Shown here: positions 36,614 to 49,796 of the stretch, piece by piece
Numbering within the stretch: position 1 is the stretch's first letter
How the letters are laid out: each line of letters starts with the position of its first letter
Notes under the pieces: model-generated
What the model saw: only the letters and a program-made list of their open reading frames with translations
The model's database searches: none
Told to the model about the DNA's origin: nothing
Translations under genes and position numbers: made by a program
NCBI RefSeq assembly: GCF_000972845.2
Contig: NC_040022.1
Span: 11,081,422-11,145,421, forward strand
From: Larimichthys crocea
Lineage: Eukaryota > Chordata > Actinopteri > Sciaenidae
DNA: 64,000 bases
Direction of reading: 5' to 3'

Positions 36614-37059
36614 ATAACTGACATTTATTTAAATATCTGTCAACCATGTGTGTGAGAACGGAAAAAGATCGGATTGGGAAGGTCGTGCCGAGACACGGCA
36701 CCTTGAAGCATTTTGAAAGACGAGTCACTAAAATGATTTAAAAAACAAAACAAAAAACACACCCACTGATGGATTTTTCTAAGTCCTCTTTAATGTGGGC
36801 GCATAGTAACGAAAGAGGATTTCCATTCTCGCTGTGTTCTCGTAGACGGAGACCGAACACGGCGGCTCGGGACAGAGACGATGTGACGGTTTATATATAA
36901 CGACAGAAATCACGTCCGAAAGCTGAAAGGAAGGAAGGGAGGGTTTATTAGAGCTGTTCCTTACCTCAAGTTTTCTTAGTATGTGGACATGGTGAACCTT
37001 TAAACTTAAAAATTGTTATGATATGCAAAGAAATTAGTTTAGAGAAAAAAAAAGTTACC
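36612..37059. other. Unshared spacer between blocks A and B
   Basis: About 450 bp found neither left of block A nor right of block B. It includes a small hairpin (gtgccg/cggcac, near 36687) and a GC-richer stretch at 36800-36910. No coding frame or repeat was recognised. Its presence is the main point against a simple head-to-tail tandem duplication. Confidence 0.7.
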
Positions 37060-37138
37060 AAATTATTATTATTATTATTGTAATTATTATTATAATTATT
37101 ATTGTTGTTGTTGTTATTATTATTATTATTATTATTAA
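37060..37138. repeat. (ATT)n microsatellite at the left edge of block B
   Basis: ATT/GTT units directly precede the start of homology with block A, mirroring the ATT tract at 23330-23432. Confidence 0.9.
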
Positions 37139-37783
37139 TGTCTGGCAGTGTGCAGACAGCACAGCTTCAGGCTGGATGTGATCTGCGTTTCTGAGGCTTT
37201 GGCTCTGGGCAGCTCGCGGGCCGCTGCGGGACACCACAGGCCCGGTGTCGGCTGCTACTTGTGGAGAGTCCCACGGTCTGCGCAGGCCTTCAACTCATCT
37301 CCAGTCCAACCCCAAAGTACACTAAACATGACTGCTGTGGCCGACCTGTGTGTGGATCCAATTATTGTTCTCCACTGCGGCTCATTTCATGTTTCTCTGC
37401 TCCACACAGTCACTCTGAGGATTTTAATGGGCCTGAATGAGACATCTGTGAGGAATAACGGTATTTTTTCTTCTCCTGAATTTTTCCTTTGATTATTTCG
37501 TGCGTGTTGTTGCGTTTCATGTCCTCTGTTGTGGTACGAGTGACATGCTTTGCGCTTTTCATCCAACACGAGGCAGATTTATGAATGAAAATCAGTGAAA
37601 ACCAAATCAGCCATGACTCAATTAAAGCTAAGCTTCTGAAAACTTCAGCTGCAACTCAACACCAGCTCAAAGAACAGAGAGTAAATGTGACTCATGTGTT
37701 AACAGTCCACATGGTCAATATTTAGGATTTAACTGTGGCTGCAAAACAAAAGCTCAAACATGATTATTCCATTTTTCTCCTAC

Positions 37784-38111
37784 CCGAATCCTCCAGTCTG
37801 GTGTGTCCAAGCGTGCCGCCGTGACCCCCGTGCTGATAGGGCAGGTAGGCCCCGGGGTGGTGGGCGCTCACGGGGCTGTGATAGGACGCGTACCCAAGAG
37901 GACGACCGTACGAGGATGCGCCGGCGGAGAAGGGCCCGTCGTGCTGCGAGGGTCCCACTGCGTGCAGACCGTGGACCGGGTAATGGTTGTGGGATAGGCC
38001 GGGGGAGGGCTGCTGGTGTCCGGGGTAGCCGTGGCCGCCGAATTCCAAAAACGCCGATTTGGAGGGATCAGGCGGGACCAAAGTGTCCGATATAGAGCTC
38101 ATAGTCATCAT
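37784..38111 (-). CDS. dlx4: dlx4 exon 1, copy B (intact): N-terminal region
   Basis: First coding exon of the Dlx4-type transcription factor, 109 codons plus one base, ending at donor TCGG|GTAGGA in phase 1, which matches the phase of exon 2. The start is the ATG at 38111; the next codon is also Met, with a better (A at -3) context, so either may be used. Residues 17-25 are SKSAFLEFG, the N-terminal motif shared with Dlx1 and Dlx6 (KAVFMEFG, KSAFMEFG). Next come a Gly/His/Pro-rich stretch (HQQPSPGLSHNHYPVHGLH), then SSYGRPLGY, HHPGAYLPY and LGHTRLEDS. Joined to exons 2 and 3 it gives 255 residues, the usual Dlx4 size. Intron 1 from this copy would be about 16.9 kb and would skip over copy A. 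If copy A and B are the same locus, this is simply the correct sequence of the single exon. Confidence 0.93.
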
Positions 38112-38900
38112 TGGGGTGAGGGGCAGTGATGTGGTGGGAAATAAGAAGGGTCAACTATGACCTCCAGGCGGGGGTCATCATAAGACAACCCACCATCAAT
38201 GATAAAAAAAAGTCCGTGGACTCTCAGAGAAGTGTTTTCATGAGCCGACAGCAGCCGCTGCGAAACGTGCGTCACCTTTCGGTAAATGTCACTGTATCCC
38301 TGCGGGAGGAGAAGTGGACTACAAAGCGGGTTTTGGAGGGTTTTCCCTCCGCTCCATCCCAGCTGAACACTCCACAAACGTCACGCTCAGAGTTTCAAAC
38401 CATTGACAAAGACAAGAAGCGTGACAGGCCAACACGCAGCGGAAAAAAACAGAAAACAAAGCAGGAAACTCCTGAAAAAAAGAGCCGCAAAAAAATGATT
38501 TAATATCCTCTGATCGACTTATTTTCCTTCTTCTCTCCGACCAAAAGAACCAGTCCCGTGCTCGATCCCTCCCGTGTGTTCAAAGAGCCTCTTGGCAGCA
38601 CAGAGGAGTGGAGTGTGTCCCTCCTCTCCACGGCGCGCTGTGTGCCTCTGCGCGCACCATTCTCTGCCTCCACTTGGCACACAGAGAGCGCGCTCATTGG
38701 CTGCGGCGCTGCGCCGTGTCACACAAATCACAAGCAGCACCGGGACCCTCTCGGGTGTTTTTGGCGGACAAGAATGCGCCAACAGTTGATGGACACTTTT
38801 CAAAAGAAGTCTCGAGGCGAGGAGACATTAAAATATGATCCGGGGTGTGTGAAAATCAGGAGGGAAAATCAACAGATACGGAAATTAATTCAGGGCCGTT
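38112..38900 (-). promoter_or_regulatory. dlx4: dlx4 5' UTR and promoter region (copy B)
   Basis: This GC- and CpG-rich stretch lies upstream of the start codon on the minus strand. A CCAAT box (minus strand, 38696-38700, within AGCCAATGAGCG) lies among 'gcgcgc' motifs. No clear TATA box was found at a matching distance, so a CpG-type promoter is likely. The start of transcription is not determinable here. In copy A one base of the CCAAT box is missing (near 24946). Confidence 0.5.
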
Positions 38901-39546
38901 AGTTTCGATTAAATGACAGAGTAATTAATGAAATAAAAGATAAATTAACAGGACAAATTAAGATGAACAAAATTAGTATTTGTTCATAGGTGAGCTAATA
39001 TCTGAGGAGCTAAACGAGGCCTTTAATTCACTTGATTCTTTGCGTCATTACGCAAAAATAATTCAACGGTCGCACTTTGGGTTAGGATATCTGATCAATT
39101 AATTAAAATATTTACAATTTAAGTCACCATCTGTAATAATCAGATGGTAGATTGTCAAAATATTTATATTGCAAAGTAACTATCTATTAATTTGGGTGAT
39201 TTCTTATTTTTAAAAAAAGGACAATGGCAGGTTGGCGCATGGAACGCAGTGGCTTTCCAAAAATAAAATTCTTCCCGCCTGCCAAAAGCAAAATAAGGCG
39301 GATCAGACCAAATTATCTTCATAAGCAGCTGTTGAAAGGCCGCAGACCTTATTATCCAAATTATTTTTTATTAAACACACACTTACACTGATCCACAAGA
39401 ACCGACTTTCCAAAAAAACATCATTATTCTCCCGTTTCTTCTTCTTTTTTTTTTTTTTTTGGCCGAGAATGAAGCTGAGATTTAATCCAGATCAACCTGA
39501 TTTTACGCCAACGTCATAATGTTCAGGTGGGCCTTGGAAGTAAGAG

Positions 39547-39547
<1 letters not shown>

Positions 39548-39588
<41 letters not shown>
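39548..39588. repeat. (CA)n microsatellite (block B)
   Basis: Counterpart of 26000-26053, shorter. Confidence 0.95.
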
Positions 39589-39591
<3 letters not shown>

Positions 39592-39919
39592 ACACTGAGG
39601 GCACCGCCTGTGGTCCCACACGAGGGACAATTACAACAAACATCGGCCTTCTAGAGAAACTCCTAACTTGTGATTTTGGCAGAGCAGAGGCTCGGACACT
39701 ATAATTTCACTCAGCTCACGGTCATTATGCTCATCTGCGGTGGAAATCCCGGGACTGTGGGCCTGCTTTCAAATTAAACTCCAAACCTCAGTATTAGCAG
39801 ATAAATCACAAATAGTGTAGGATAAAGTCATTTCACAGGAATTATTAGAAAATCAATTCAAACCACCGCGAAAAATACATTTAGGTCTATTAATGGGATT
39901 TATTACAGTTATTACGGTA

Positions 39920-40386
39920 CACCCTTAAAAATAAAGGTTCAAGTTGGTTATGGTGACGCTATAGGGGAACTTTTTTTTGGTTCTGTAAGGAACCTTTTCC
40001 TTTTTGGTTCTTCTGATTGAACGGACTAAAAGAAGCAGTAATCATTATAACAAAGTGCTTTTTAAAATGAATGAAAATATAAATTAATTTAATGTTTGAA
40101 CCTGAAGTGTTTCTTCATGGTGATGCCACAGGGGAACCTTTTTCCCATTAAAGAAGATTTTATTATAAAGTTCCCAAATTTTAGTGTAAATATTATTTGT
40201 CCCAGAGTTCATTCAAGGTGCATGTTTATACATGCATTTCATTTGAAATGCAACATTGGGTTAGCTGGGTAAAAAACTTATTTTTTGCATTCAGTTCCCC
40301 GAAAACCATTAAATAGCAAAAAAAGGTTCCTCAAAGATAAAAAGGTTCTCCATCTCAAAACCAGGGTTAGGGTTTTTCTGAGAGTG
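39920..40386. mobile_element. MITE with TA target duplication (block B copy)
   Basis: The same element as at 26385, 467 bp, flanked by TA at 39918-39919 and 40387-40388. It sits at the identical insertion point in both blocks, so insertion predates the divergence of the two copies. Confidence 0.75.
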
Positions 40387-41269
40387 TATGTGTGGGCCAG
40401 ATGTGGCACAATATCACTGAGCATAACTAAGACTTTATTACACAGTGTTCATTTCAACTATATGTTGCCCTAAACTGCACCAAACTTTTTACATTTTTAG
40501 TTTTTGCAACATTTCTGAAAATAAATGCAAGGAAACAACACACCATTACATTCATCACAACACGAGATGCAATCTGACTCGTAGACTGAAAAGCCCACAA
40601 GGTCCCATCACAGAGTCACACCGGCATTCAGAGCAGCAACAAATGTTCTAGTAGTGTGGGTGCACACTGGAGTCAGCTTGATATCACTCTGTACTTTTAC
40701 TCCAGATCACAGAGGAACTATTACATTTTTAAATCCTTCACACTGATAGCTGTTGGTTACTTTTCAGTTTTAGACTTCACTTAAAAAAAAAAAAAAACAT
40801 ATGATGAGCTCATGAACATTTATAACTATGAAAGCAGCAGTTTCACCTTAAAAATGAAAAAAGAAAAAATTAGTAAACTCTAAGAAGAAAATGGTAAAAT
40901 TTATTCGTGTGGCAGAATTTCTTCTTCTTTCATCGTCTTATGACCCCTCAGATGTATCTTGTGACCTTCAGAGGCTGCCTGAACCACAGGTTGGAGACCG
41001 CCAGACTAAACTAACTGTAAAACCAGCTCCACCTCGAGCAGCTGCTTACACACAAATGCATCAGCTTTAATCCTAAAATGTCATACATAACAATTTATAT
41101 ATATTGCATGCAAATGAGTGTAACTTCTATTTTGCAGTGTGTTTTACTTTAAGGACTTGCTGCAGGGAAAAGCTTTATGGACGTCTTTAAACTGGCCCCC
41201 CGAGGCCCGCGGGTCCCTCTTTAGTCACTAATCTCGGCTTTGACAGTTTGACTCTTTGAAGGCTGCTGT

Positions 41270-41278
41270 CACACACAC

Positions 41279-41332
<54 letters not shown>

Positions 41333-41518
41333 GCAGAAGAAAGAGAATGAAATGCAAATTTTTATGGCAGTCGTGCCAATAAAGTTGAATTGTACTGAAT
41401 GTGAAGTATGAATGAACGTCAACTACTCCTCCTCAGAATTAAGTCGTATACATTTGACAGCATAATTTTAGCCGTGCCAGCTAGTAAAAAAATAAATAAC
41501 ATTTTGAACATACTGTAT

Positions 41519-41608
<90 letters not shown>
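41270..41608. repeat. Two long (CA)n microsatellites (block B)
   Basis: CA tracts at 41270-41330 and 41519-41608 are nearly uninterrupted and longer than in block A. They explain the Cys-Val and His-Thr frames there. Confidence 0.95.
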
Positions 41609-41610
<2 letters not shown>

Positions 41611-42646
41611 CAGAGTGAGAGATGTTTTGGCATGTTTCTTCCTCGCTTCTCCTCTCCTGCCTCTGGGATCCGGCTTATTATACCAAAAAGGCTGATGTGT
41701 GGAGAGTTACTACACATCCCAGCCTGCACTCCTGCTTTCATCTGCAGCCAACATTCCTCCCCTCTCTTGCTGAGCGCCGGGCACACCCTCCTCGCCGTGT
41801 CAGTGCCGTTATTTAGTGGCACAATCTTGCTAAGTCGTCAAATTTTCTGTTCTGTCTTTCTCACACACACACACACTGAAAAAGGTGAAGCGGTCAGTTT
41901 GGCAGTGCTGGAGAGTTTTTCAACATGGGAGCAAATTATCTCTCTTTCCAAACTAAATTGTGCAAAAATTGACCTGCACTAAAAGTCACTAAACATGAAG
42001 AATTGCTTTCCTTAAATCATTCCTAAATTAAGGCAATTGCAAAACTTCCTAAAAGTTTTGTCACATTCAGCACAACGTTGATCTGAGTCTCGTTCCTGTT
42101 GCGCTCGCTGTACGTTTGATCAACATCTTTTTGGCTGCCATGTTATTGCTGGGGAACAAATATAGATGAATTTACAACCAAAGTACATTGCTAACCTCAC
42201 TGATTCAACAAGTAAGACAGACTAATGACTGCGCTCAAACAGCCACGCTGATTTGTTGGCCTGCAGGGAGGCAATTTGTCATCCAGTGTCATGGGGAGAT
42301 GAGTTACTGTCCGACAGCATGAGATAGAGCTCATGCACAGTAGCTTGTGGGAACACGTGCAGGTCAGTTTACACCTTCAGGGAGAAAGAAAAGAGAGGAG
42401 GGGGACAGGAGAAAGAGAAAAGGTAAATGCAATAAGCTCATATTAGTAAATATGAAACTATATATTTTTTTAGGAATGATTGTGGCTAAAAGTTGCAAAA
42501 TGATCCTCCGTTTTGTTTTGTCGCTCACAAACTGAGCAAAAGATGTGATTAACCTTTGATCCTACAAATGTATCATAAGCTTCATATATCATGTTCCTCT
42601 GTGTCACAGAGCTCCATTGCACTGGGTATCATGTTCCTTTATTTCC

Positions 42647-42685
<39 letters not shown>

Positions 42686-44344
42686 CTGGAGTTTATTTTG
42701 AGTCAGTCCCACCTGCGCTGTCCTGCTGCTGGACATGCTAATGTGTGTCCACCTAATGTGGATAAATCTGAGGCTGAAAGTAGCTCCCAACAAATACAGT
42801 TTTATGAGTTAGTAGTAAAAAAAAAAAAAAACTAATACAAAGTCGACATAGGGAGAGATTGAACAAACTCACCTGGTCCAGCATATCTCTGTTCATGTCT
42901 TGTGTGAAACCAAAAGTCAGCACAGACTTTTTTTTTTAACGTAGGAGTATAAGTTAACTGTAGCTTATTTAACTCATGTCACGTACGTAATGCAACTCAA
43001 GTTGTGTATTTTAACCCAGACCCAACGTTTTGGAGCCTAAGTCTATCCAAAGGATTGTTTCACGACATTAACCATGTGACATTGAGGGTCATGTATGTAT
43101 GTTGAACGCCCAGTACCTGTGTTGCTGATAATCTCCAATGGTCATATCAGCAGTCATCAGCAATCAATCTAATAAGTTGTTTAGATATGAGGTTATGTTC
43201 AGGATTCAAGAATTTGCAAGACGTGATTGAGGAATATGTGGTTATGTGGTCTGAAAGCTACATTCAAACATTTTTTGGCCACTTGGGGGCAGAAAAACAA
43301 GAACAAGCAAGACTGATGAGAGATGTGAGAGTGAACCAAAACAATATACACTGTCATATTTAACGGCAAAACAGCGTTTGATTTGATCCTTTATCAATGT
43401 AAAAATATTTATTAGTGCATCTGTAACACAACATCTAACAATACCCTCTATACTAATTCATTATGAACTTATTCATATAGCAGGCAGTACAGTTTACACA
43501 TAACAATATTCCAGATGAACCAGCAACCCACTTATAATGGGTAATCTACGTCATTCTAAATTCTACTTGACATGGTAAATAGACTGAATGACACTTGAGC
43601 CTCCACAGCTGAAGCCTGACAATCCCTCTATAAACACAAAAAATAGTATTTTCATCCAAACCGAACCTAAAATTATCTTCTCCTCCTTTTTTTATAATCT
43701 GCTTCCATTTCTTCATCTCTTTCCCTCCGCTAAGACTTTTAAATGGTTCATTATTCTCAGATGCAGCAGCACTCTAACCAACATGTGAACGGTAGCTTGC
43801 TGTAATATCACAGGAACCTTGAAATAGTTGCTGAACAGAGATGACTCAATGAGGAAGAGTACCAAATGTAATGGGGGTACACCCACCTTGAATGAAATGA
43901 ATGTGCTGTTCACATTTCTTGTGCAGATAGGGCGGTGTTCTTCTTGACCTAAAGCGATCACATCTGAAATATCAGTTATAGTCACTAGAATGAGTGTACA
44001 CTCAGCTACAGGGTTTCTCAAGCCAGTGTTTTGCTGATGAATTTTTTTACATCAACGGCTCAACGGAATTTTCGGCAAGATAAAAAGTGATATGTATTTC
44101 TTTCCATTGGTTCCAACAAAAAGACATCACAATGTCTGTTCTGTATTTATTACGACGTACCTGATGTACGAAGACCCTGAAGGCTTGCATCTGATCATCT
44201 AACTGTGTGGTTAGATACATCACAAGGTAATGGGACACGTTTTGCCAGGGGTGTGCACACAGACGCATACGTGAGGCAACAAAAAAGTTGGCTTATATAA
44301 TGTGTGTACAGATCATACACTGTATAAAACATGGATGTAATCTC

Positions 44345-44730
44345 TTTGGCGTCACCCACAGGTTTCTGAAGAGATGTTGGGAAGCTCGCCACTAATCCAA
44401 AAATGGGCAAATGTGTGGATCATTGGCGGACCTGAGGTGGATTGAATGAAGTCTGGTTGCTCAAGAAAGCCATCTGTAAGAGTACCTACCTGTCAGCCAA
44501 AATGGCCATGCTGGTAATTCTGCAACACTTTAGACCTTGATATGGGGGAAATTAGCTATAGAGACCAAAACTGTTTTTTGTACCAGGCTGTAAACATGTT
44601 TATTTCTGCTGTGAAGTTGGACATTTGGACATGGGGACTTATGGAGACTGACTCACTTCTGGAGCCAGCCTCATTTGGACATTCAAGGAATTGCAGCTTT
44701 TAGCTTCACTTCTCAGCCATGGAGGATCAT
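44345..44730 (+). repeat. R1 repeat, short form (block B)
   Basis: Counterpart of 30980-31370 with cleaner family landmarks ('aaatgtgtggatcattggcg', 'gaccaaaactgttttttgta'). A further fragment lies at 44912-44965. Confidence 0.75.
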
Positions 44731-47700
44731 CAGTGATATCAGACCTGGACTGTGGCTTACTGTGTTACATGATTCATTGATGAATAACCAATCAGTCAGT
44801 ATTAACTGTAGTCTGTTGTATGCTGATGTTGCAGCACAGTCATATGATTTGTTTTAAAATATTATTCATCATTTTATTTGGAAAACCCTGGAGCCTCAGG
44901 GTTAGCAATACAGTTGTCATGAACGGGGAAATTAGCTACAGAGACCAGAACAGTTTTTTGTACCTTCATCACATGGCACTTTGAGGTACAAACAGCATTG
45001 CTTTTCTACACATTTGGTCATTTTTAGTTTAGACAGAGTTATAAAGGAGCTGCATGGAGGAACAGAAGTACACACATGAAAGAGGTGTGCGCCTGTGAGC
45101 GCCACGGCTGGCCCTGTTGAGGTGAGGTGAGGCGAGGGGTAAGGTAGACGCTGCCTTCTCTGCTAAGACTGTAATTATGGTGTGCCATTATGGAGTGCAG
45201 AACAAAGGCGAGCCCTGCAGCCCTGCAGCAGCCGGAGAGCAGGGGATGTACTGCTGCCTCTATTCACACCGCAGTTAATAACAATACTCCTCGATGCACT
45301 GCAGACAGCGCGGCGTCAACCCTCCCACGTGTGTCTCCTTTGCGTGCGTGAGTGTGTTTGTGTATGTGTGAAACATAGACGGGGATGGCAGGGGGGATGG
45401 GGGGGTGTGGGACAAAAAGACAGAGAGACATACTCGGCGTGACGGGTGTGCATGTTTGCTTGTATACGTAGGTGAGGCAGTTTGAGGACAAGGTTTGAAG
45501 TGCACCTCCATTTACCTCCGTGACACATCCATAAAAAGTCAGCCAACCTTAATTCAGGTAAAGAGGTAAGAGAGATTTTGTCATTTTTGACATTAATCAG
45601 CCTCTGAACGTCATCTCGTCTTAATTGCTGACACAAAGAACCAACAAGCAAAGCCGGTTGGTTGGGAACATAAAAGGTGGCCTGCATGTGGTCTAAATGT
45701 GCATCAGGGCGTTTGAGCACAGGCCATCAGCAGGTATGCAGGCGTGTGTTTCAGTGATTAGTTTACAATTAATGGACCGTTTTTCCTGATCAGCATTAAT
45801 GATGGTTTTGTTCTTGGTCTGTCTTTATTGGACTCATTTCACTTTTAAAAAAAAAAATACAGCTGCCTGGCTGCTTGCACTTACACGTACAGTTTTAAGG
45901 TACTTGTACCAGCTTACTCCATCAATCTGACAGCTGTAGTTACCTGTTACTTTTCAGATCAGATTTGACTCTCTTTATCTGAGAAGAGATGCAGGCTCAA
46001 ACACAAGCAAAGCAAACAGGAGTGGCTGTGACCAGAATCCTTTTGCAATTATGGCAACAGACGTTGGTACAAACCAAGTGGTGCAATGTTGAGGAAAGGA
46101 TGAAGAACAAGATTTGGGAATGACCAATCACATGACCTCCTCTCATCATCAACCCCACCGGCTTAGCCGTAGTCTGGTTCAAAAGCGTCCCAGAAGCGGG
46201 CCTCTGTTGTTCTATTTTTGAGGCGATCATTTTACACAGAGCACTTTGAGTTGACAGAAAGCCAGACACAGAAAAAGCAAAGAGAATCCAGTGGATTTTC
46301 AAAATAAAATACCCCATGTAAACTGCCGGTCGTAAAAACAGACAAAAGAGAGACAAATTAACTATGTAGCATATTTACACATGTAGAAGCATGTTTAGAA
46401 GCACATGAACCAGGAAAATGACCAAATCTGAGCAAGTAAACAAAGTCTGAAACGCTCCCCATGGGGTTTGAAGTTCCGTGCAGGACGGAAATCACACACT
46501 AATTGTAATATACATCGCCCCAAAACAATCTGTCAATGGTGGAATGGTGATTGTACAAATATCATCATGGCACAACAATTGTTTAATGATTTATATGTTT
46601 AAACTCTGCAGCCCTGCTCTTTAAAAGCCTAATTAATATCTTAAACTCATTAAACATAAACGCATCTGCTAAATATCTATATATCTTTATCCAACTGTGG
46701 GTGTGAAATATTTAAATGAACAAAACCAAAATGGAGTTCTGGTGATTGAAATAATTAATAAAGTTATTGATGCCATGCCATGTGTGTGTAAAGGATGCAC
46801 GTCTCTGCCAGCAAGCCTGTTCAAAGGAGAAGGAAGCCCAAGTGAACATTCCATCGAAAACATGGAGGGTGTTTCTGCCTTCACGCCCTGCACCATCAAT
46901 GTGTTTTTATTTCTATCTTCATCATCATTTATAGCTTTTCATCCAACAGTGTACATGTCCACTTCCCAGCAACACCTTTGAGCCTATATTTAGTAATGGG
47001 TCTAATATTAATGGGTGCTGGTACAGGTTTGCAAACGGGACCCTGATGCAGAGGACAAAAATGCAAATATTTATAAAAATGACTGCAAGTCAAAAACTAT
47101 GAACTATCATAATTAAGAGTTTGGACTTTAAACGTCATCATCCTGCTGCGCTATGTCTACCCCCAACTCTATGAAAGCTTCCCAGGCTGATGTTTAGAAA
47201 ATTACAGAACACTAAATGCCGTCAGATCCTGACCGATCCTGTCGCTGTGTTGGGAGATTAAAATAATGAATGTTAGCGCTGTTGTGCCATCCATGTGTAA
47301 AATTACACACAGCCCCTTTCTCAAACAGACTGCAGATGAAGCATGTATCGTTCCTGCTGCTGTTCTACAGATCTACAGGCTGTTGTAGGAAATTCACTTA
47401 TGAGGGGTTTGTGTGTCTCAGATTCTATCCATTTGGCAACGCCAGCAGTTGCTCAACATCGTCCGGGATCTATACTTTTTACTTATGTTTGAATGTCTAC
47501 ATATATCTGTCATCAAAATGTTGTGATTGTTTTGCTGATCTGTCCTGTGTTCTGTCCTTTTTCGAGTGTCCATGGTGGACAGTAGGTTGTATGGATCAGG
47601 TCCCAGTTGCCTGAAGTTGTTCAACGTCCTCCTGGATCCAAATTCTGTCATCACAATTTTTGTTAGTTTTGTTCTGTACATGCATTACATGTCTGTACAT

Positions 47701-48309
47701 CCTGGATGAACGAGACAGTTTCCTCTGAGGACACTCTGAGTTAAATTTCCTACAGATTGTAAAGCCCCCTGAGGCATATTGTGAATTTGGGTGACGACAT
47801 CTGACTTGGCTTTTGACAATTTTTAAAAATTTGAACACCAGTGTTGACTAATAACTGGTTCACACTTACAGCATGTGGATGATATTGTTATGACTCGGCC
47901 TCAGTCACGTTAAAAGTTGGTCAAACTGAAAGAGGAAAAACTTGACATACATGAATGATTGTGATGTGTCTGCGCTGGACTCCATTAGCCCACACACATT
48001 TTGTTCCAGGATGAGCATCAAATTTGCATGTCACCTGCATTTGCCTTGATGCTGGCTTTGTGCCTGTGGGGAAAAAAAGCCCAAACAGTATGATTAGCTT
48101 ATAAAATGCAGTGCATGTAACAGGTTGAAGTGGTTCCCGACTGTTGGTGACGCCTTACAAAAAAACCCTCCCTGATGGTTTCAGTTCAACGTTCACATAG
48201 GAAAATTATGCAAATTTAAGTCCAAAAAATTATCACAAGTCTTCTCCCCTACAAAATAATCATCTCAAGTCCTCTACCATGATCCTTTTGGGGACCACCA
48301 GAAAAAAAA

Positions 48310-48485
48310 AATCAATTCGATTTATATAGTGCCAAATCATAACAGAAGTTATTTAATGACACTGTCCATACAGAGCAGGTCTAGACTGTACTCTTTATGA
48401 TAATATTTACAGAGAGTCAACAATTCCCACCATAAGCAAGCACGTGGTGACAAGAGTAAGGAAAAACTTGGGCAGAAACTTCGAG
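48310..48485 (-). repeat. R3 repeat tail, reverse (block B)
   Basis: Counterpart of 35065-35240, starting 'tcaattcgatttatatagtg'. Confidence 0.75.
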
Positions 48486-48547
48486 CATTGTGGATTCTGT
48501 GACTGCTTAGAGACAATGACAGTATAAAGAATGGACAGAGCCTGACT

Positions 48548-49015
48548 GACGTCACCCATAGGTTTCTGAAGTGCCAAAAATATGCAGCGCTGAATATTGC
48601 CATGTTGGATATACTGCTTCCTGTGCCTCCCAGCTAATCTTAATGTTGGCAATGACTTGGATGGGTGGGCTGAATTAAGCCTGCATACTCGAATAAGCCA
48701 TCTGCAACAGCACCTACCTGTCAAACAAGAGGTCACGCTGTTAATTATGCATAACTTCAAGCCTCAATATCATCTGAGGTTAAAAAAAATTCACCCGCCT
48801 CACAGTTGTCATGGGTGGAGAAATCAGTTTTAGAGACCAAAACTGTTGCCTGAACCAGGCTGTAAACATGTTGTTTGGACATTTTAACATGGGGGCTTAT
48901 GGAGATTCGCTCAATTCTGCAGCCTGTCTCAAGTGGCTGCTCGAGGAATTACAATTTTTAGCACTCGCATTGGCTTTATTTCCCAGGACTGGAGGTTGCT
49001 GCTTGGTTAGAGAGG
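48548..49015 (+). repeat. R1 repeat, short form (block B)
   Basis: Counterpart of 35285-35765. It runs from 'gtcacccataggtttctgaa' to 'ggctttatttcccagg'. Confidence 0.75.
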
Positions 49016-49796
49016 GAGAAGGGAGATAAATCATGGGAAGTCCTCTTGAATTCTAGGCCAATAGCAGTGATCATCATTAACAATCCAATAATGCAGTGGA
49101 TAAATAAATAAACCAGGCATGTGGGCATTAAACATTATGCAGAACCAACACTTTTACTTTTGCTACTTTATTTGAACTTTTGACATTAGAACTTTTACTT
49201 CAGGAAAGGATCTAAATGCTTCTTTCACCACATGGAAACTGACACGTTCGCTGTGGCTTTGTTTACAGTTCCATATATTGTTGTAGCTTATGATGTGAGC
49301 CACATACCTGCTTAAAGGGTTTAGTCAACTAGCTGCAAAGTTCGAAAAAGCTGATCTTATATCAGCTCTTTATCTCTCCGAGAGATGAGCTTACACAGCC
49401 GTCGCCATAATGACATATTGTTAATGATGTCCTTGTTAGGGATTGGATGTTATTACTGTGGGTTTGTACTGCAGAGCTGATCTTCGGTTTACATTGTCTA
49501 TATAAGTCACAGCTGGTGTTCAGGTGTGAATGAACAACAACATTCAAAAGATTTAATAGTTAAGTTAAACACTCCAGGAAGTAATGAAGAAATCCAGGAT
49601 CAATTACCTGCGCACAGGTAACTGATTTTTACCACCTGACCACAATGTTTCAGGTGGCAAAACGTAAACAGGAAGAGTTTCCTTTAGTGTAAACCGTGTG
49701 CGTTTCTAGAAAAACAACATATCATTGTGTTGTGGAACTGCAAGACGAAACACATCAAATCAATTCTCAGTGAATTAAATTTTTTTGCACAGGCTT

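Larger units (their letters stand above)
37146..49796. repeat. Block B: second copy of the duplicated segment
   Basis: It is collinear with 23433-36577. It has no N gap and carries an intact exon 1, cleaner CA tracts and an intact CCAAT box, so it is the better copy of the promoter-exon part. Further upstream (about 42000-49700) it also shows small deletions relative to block A. Between the listed repeats it holds only short frames with no family features, and no second gene was recognised. Confidence 0.9.

Noticed and set aside
41519..41608. CRISPR-like or satellite array
   Set aside because: It is a plain dinucleotide repeat with no spacer structure, in a vertebrate genome.
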